A DNA stretch of 64,000 bases from Candidatus Woesearchaeota archaeon (lineage in GTDB: Archaea > Nanobdellota > Nanobdellia > Woesearchaeales > JAFGLG01), in contig JAFGLG010000006.1 in assembly GCA_016928155.1 (NCBI GenBank), positions 1 to 64,000 of the forward strand, given 5' to 3'. Positions 61,279 through 64,000 of this stretch are shown here, one piece after another. Made by a program: the position numbers and the translations under genes. How positions within the stretch are numbered: position 1 is the stretch's first letter; every line of letters starts with the position of its first letter. Below the pieces are notes generated by a model, which was given only the letters and a program-made list of their open reading frames with translations, did not search any database and was not told the origin of the DNA.

Positions 61279-62562
61279 ATGGCAGATACTGGAGATTATG
61301 TGAAGGTTGTTCTTCCAGATGAAGAGCTTCATGGCATCCTTATGCCTAGGCCTAAGCTTCTTGATGAGGGTTTCATCGTTCTCAAGTTGGATACTGGTTA
61401 TAATATTGGTATGGATAAGAAGAAGATAAAGAGCATCGAGACTGTCAAGGCATATGCGCCAAAACAGGCCAAGAAAGGTGTTCTTAAGCATGATCCAAAG
61501 CTCCCGAACATTTCTCTGATATCATTTGGTGGCACCATATCAAGCAGGATAGATTACAGGACTGGTGGTGTTTTTGCAGATTATTCTGCTGAGGATTTCG
61601 TCTCCATGTGCCCGGAGCTGAAGGATATCGCTAATCTCAAGGCCATCAAGTCTGCTCAGGTGATGAGCGAGGACTTCTGTCATGAGGACTGGCAGAGCAT
61701 GGCAAAGGTTGCAGCGAAAGAGCTGAACTCAGGGGCTGAAGGGGTCATCCTGACGCAGGGCACTGATACCCTGCATTTCTCTGCTGCTGCGCTCTCTTTC
61801 ATGCTGAGGGGATTGAACAAGCCTGTCATATTCACTGCATCCCAGAGGAGCATTGATCGTGGCTCAAGTGATGCTTTCATGAATCTTGTCTGTTCTGCAC
61901 ATGCTGCTTCTAAGTTGAAGGCAGGTGCGGTCATGACTTGCATGCATGGAACGACTTCTGATGATTACTGCACTCTTGTTAGGGGCACAAAGGTCAGGAA
62001 GATGCACACTTCAAGGCGTGATGCTTTCAGGCCGATTAATGATCTCCCGATGGCAAAGGTTTTCCCGGATGGGAGGATAGAGACTGCTGTGGAATTCCCT
62101 CCTGCACAAAAGGGGGATGTGGTGGCTGACACGAAGTTTGAGGGGAAGACAGCGCTTGTACAGATCCATCCTGGCATGGACCCGGGTGTCATTGATTATT
62201 ATATTGACAGGAAATTCAGGGGGATTGTCCTTGCAGCGACTGCTCTTGGCCATGTCCCGACAAATTCAAAAAAGAATGTGCTTGATCAGCTTGAGAGGGC
62301 GAAGCAGGAGAAGATTCCGATCATAATCGCATCCCAGACATTGTATGGTCGTGTCCACCCTTATGTTTACACTAATCTGAGGAAGCTTTCTGTTGAGAAG
62401 GATTGCATATTTGTTGAGGATATGCTGCCCGAGACTGCCTTTGTCAAGCTTGGCTGGGTGCTTGGCCACACCAAGGACATCAAAGATGTGAGGAAACAGA
62501 TGCTCACGAACATGGCAGGGGAGATCACTGAAAGGACCTTGCCTGAATCATATCTCTGTTGA
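61279..62562 (+). CDS. gatD: Glutamyl-tRNA(Gln) amidotransferase subunit D
   Basis: GatD (427 residues) releases ammonia from a side-chain amide donor for the GatDE complex, which turns Glu-tRNA(Gln) into Gln-tRNA(Gln). The N-terminal beta-barrel segment 'GDYVKVVLPDEELHGILMPRPKLLDEGFIVLKLDTGYNIG' and the asparaginase-like core with 'ISFGGTISSRIDYRTGGV', 'ILTQGTDTLHFSAAAL' and 'HGTTSDDYCTLVRGTKVRKMHTSRRDAF' are typical. The complex is archaeal only. It is followed at two bases by gatE. Confidence 0.97.
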   Translation: MADTGDYVKVVLPDEELHGILMPRPKLLDEGFIVLKLDTGYNIGMDKKKIKSIETVKAYAPKQAKKGVLKHDPKLPNISLISFGGTISSRIDYRTGGVFADYSAEDFVSMCPELKDIANLKAIKSAQVMSEDFCHEDWQSMAKVAAKELNSGAEGVILTQGTDTLHFSAAALSFMLRGLNKPVIFTASQRSIDRGSSDAFMNLVCSAHAASKLKAGAVMTCMHGTTSDDYCTLVRGTKVRKMHTSRRDAFRPINDLPMAKVFPDGRIETAVEFPPAQKGDVVADTKFEGKTALVQIHPGMDPGVIDYYIDRKFRGIVLAATALGHVPTNSKKNVLDQLERAKQEKIPIIIASQTLYGRVHPYVYTNLRKLSVEKDCIFVEDMLPETAFVKLGWVLGHTKDIKDVRKQMLTNMAGEITERTLPESYLC

Positions 62563-62564
62563 AA

Positions 62565-64000
62565 ATGATATTAGATTATGGAAAGATCGGTCTGAAGTGT
62601 GGTATTGAGATTCACCAGCAGCTGGATACTGGTAAGCTTTTCTGCAGATGCCCTTCAATGATCCTTGATGATGGTCCGGATTTCACTTTCACAAGGCGTC
62701 TCAGGGCTGTGATTGGTGAGACTGGGGAGGTTGATGCAGCTGCTGCTCATGAGCAGATGCGCCAGAAGCTGTATGAATATCATTTCCATGGCAGGAATTG
62801 CTGTCTTGTCGATATGGATGAGGAGCCTCCGCATGATATGGATAAGGGTGCTTTGGATATTGTCCTCACAGTTTCTAAGATGCTTGATGCAGAGGTCGTG
62901 GACGAGATCCAGGTGATGAGGAAGACTGTTGTTGATGGTTCTAATACATCCGGATTTCAGAGGACTGCTCTTGTTGCCAGGAATGGCGCTTATGACACTT
63001 CATTGGGTAGGATTAGGGTGCCGACAATAATGGTTGAGGAGGATTCCTGCAAGATTATCGAGGAGAGCCAGGAGAAGAAGGTCTATGATCTTTCCAGGCT
63101 TGGCATCCCATTGATTGAGATTGGCACTGAGCCGGATATAAAGACACCAGAGCATGCGAAGGAGGCTGCTGAATATCTTGGTATGTTGCTGAGGAGCACC
63201 AAGAGGGTCAAGAGGGGTCTTGGCACCATAAGGCAGGATTTGAATGTTTCAGTAAAGGGTGGTGAGAGGATTGAGATCAAGGGTGCTCAGGATCTGAGGA
63301 TGATCCCCACTCTTGTAGAATACGAAGCAAAGCGTCAGCTTGCATTGCTTGAGATAAAGGATGCTCTGAAGAAGGATTTCAAGCTTGAGAAAGTGGATCT
63401 TACGAAGATCTTGTCAGCTTGTGATTCGAAGATCATCACTTCAGCTCTGAAGGCTAAAGGTGTTGTCATAGGTTTTAAGCTTCCTGGATTCAGAGGGCTT
63501 ATAGGCAAGGAGCTTGTCCCGAACAAGAGGCTTGGCACTGAATTCAGCGATTATGCCAAGGTCAAGGCTGGTGTCAGCGGTCTTTTTCATTCTGATGAGC
63601 TTCCGAAATATGGCATCACTGGAGATGATGTCAGGAATATATCCTCAAAGCTTTCCTGCAAGGAAGGGGATGCCTTCATATTGGTTGCTGATTCAAAGGA
63701 GAAGGCTCGTAAGGCAATTGATGCTATTTTCGAACGTGTAATGATGTGTTTTGATGGTGTTCCGAAAGAGGTGAGAAGGGCCAATCCTGACGGTACCTCT
63801 ACTTTCATGAGGCCTATACCCAGCGCTGCGAGGATGTATCCTGAGACTGATGTGCTTCCTGTCAGGCCAGACACGGGAATGATCAGGATTCCTGCATTGT
63901 TGACAGATGTTGCTAAGGATCTTGAGAAGATTCTTGGGAAGGATCTTTCTGTGCAGATATCCAAGTCAGATAGGATTGATCTGTTCAATGGATTGAGAGA
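62565..64000 (+). CDS. gatE: Glutamyl-tRNA(Gln) amidotransferase subunit E (partial)
   Basis: The first 478 codons are seen before the window edge. GatE binds the tRNA and carries out amidation. 'LKCGIEIHQQLDTGKLFCRCPS', 'VDMDEEPPHDM', 'QRTALVARNG', 'EEDSCKIIEESQEKKVYDLSRLGIPLIEIGTEPDIKTPEHAKEAAEYLG' and 'GTIRQDLNVSVKGGERIEIKG' are GatB/GatE motifs. The middle insertion ('VVIGFKLPGFRGLIGKELVPNKRLGTEFSDYAKVKAGVSGLFHSDELPKYGI') is the AspRS-like domain that marks GatE. Confidence 0.97.
   Translation, partial: MILDYGKIGLKCGIEIHQQLDTGKLFCRCPSMILDDGPDFTFTRRLRAVIGETGEVDAAAAHEQMRQKLYEYHFHGRNCCLVDMDEEPPHDMDKGALDIVLTVSKMLDAEVVDEIQVMRKTVVDGSNTSGFQRTALVARNGAYDTSLGRIRVPTIMVEEDSCKIIEESQEKKVYDLSRLGIPLIEIGTEPDIKTPEHAKEAAEYLGMLLRSTKRVKRGLGTIRQDLNVSVKGGERIEIKGAQDLRMIPTLVEYEAKRQLALLEIKDALKKDFKLEKVDLTKILSACDSKIITSALKAKGVVIGFKLPGFRGLIGKELVPNKRLGTEFSDYAKVKAGVSGLFHSDELPKYGITGDDVRNISSKLSCKEGDAFILVADSKEKARKAIDAIFERVMMCFDGVPKEVRRANPDGTSTFMRPIPSAARMYPETDVLPVRPDTGMIRIPALLTDVAKDLEKILGKDLSVQISKSDRIDLFNGLR

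Overview
The window is archaeal chromosome. It encodes archaeal-type ribosomal protein S2, Orc1/Cdc6, RadB, RNase HII, Cdc48, GatD/GatE, RtcB with archease, a PINc-ATPase, a DRG GTPase, SecD/SecF and an NcsA-type tRNA thiolase, and many genes carry archaeal TATA boxes and short or absent leaders. The many small orphan membrane and secreted proteins, the tight ATGA-overlapping operons and the odd tRNA genes suggest a DPANN archaeon of the Woesearchaeota/Pacearchaeota kind. That placement is inference; no phylogeny could be run.

Layout. 1-1602: an operon for a two-repeat HTH protein and a membrane-anchored protein with a long tandem array of N-glycosylation sequons, behind phased operator-like repeats. 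1837-3220: two SMR-type small membrane proteins and UMP kinase, translationally coupled. 3279-5992: SecD/SecF. 6196-7860: CTP synthase. 8006-8201: a palindromic repeat element. 8382-11332: M50 protease, FKBP, an orphan protein and two paralogous membrane proteins. 11442-13403: a sulfur-transfer operon for tRNA thiolation (ThiI-like protein lacking its PP-loop, sulfur carrier, NcsA). 13544-16831: a large Ig-repeat membrane protein. 16843-20044: amino-acid permease, intron-containing tRNA-Trp, lipoprotein, DUF192 protein and S2.

20053-35629 is the most unusual block. It holds a metallophosphoesterase-like protein and a roughly 2,800-residue protein built of six related units, five of which end in a PEP-utiliser-type phosphohistidine swivel domain. 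There is no ATP-grasp or PEP-binding barrel. A divergent AbrB-PhoU regulator, a 1006-residue kinase-like (APH fold) membrane protein and two orphan proteins follow. A phosphotransfer function for the block is a hypothesis.

35623-38288: RadB, RNase HII and a free-standing LAGLIDADG endonuclease behind strong leader hairpins. Next come an initiator tRNA-Met gene that appears to be interrupted at five places and tRNA-Ser. 38300-46989: transglutaminase-like exoprotein, DRG GTPase, PINc-ATPase, SerRS, two small membrane proteins and Orc1/Cdc6. 47214-49228: acylphosphatase, two tiny ORFs behind a structured leader, TsaC/YrdC and a phosphoesterase. 49254-51547: RtcB flanked by archease and a divergent archease-like protein. 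51623-57646: membrane, pilin-like, radical-SAM, TatD, DsbA-like and membrane-HTH proteins with tRNA-Val. 57739-64000: a conserved small protein, Cdc48, Nif3-like protein, GatD and the start of GatE.

Much of the identifiable core serves tRNA biology: splicing and ligation (RtcB/archease), thiolation (ThiI-like/NcsA), t6A (TsaC), charging (SerRS, GatDE) and four tRNA genes, at least two of which appear to need intron removal.
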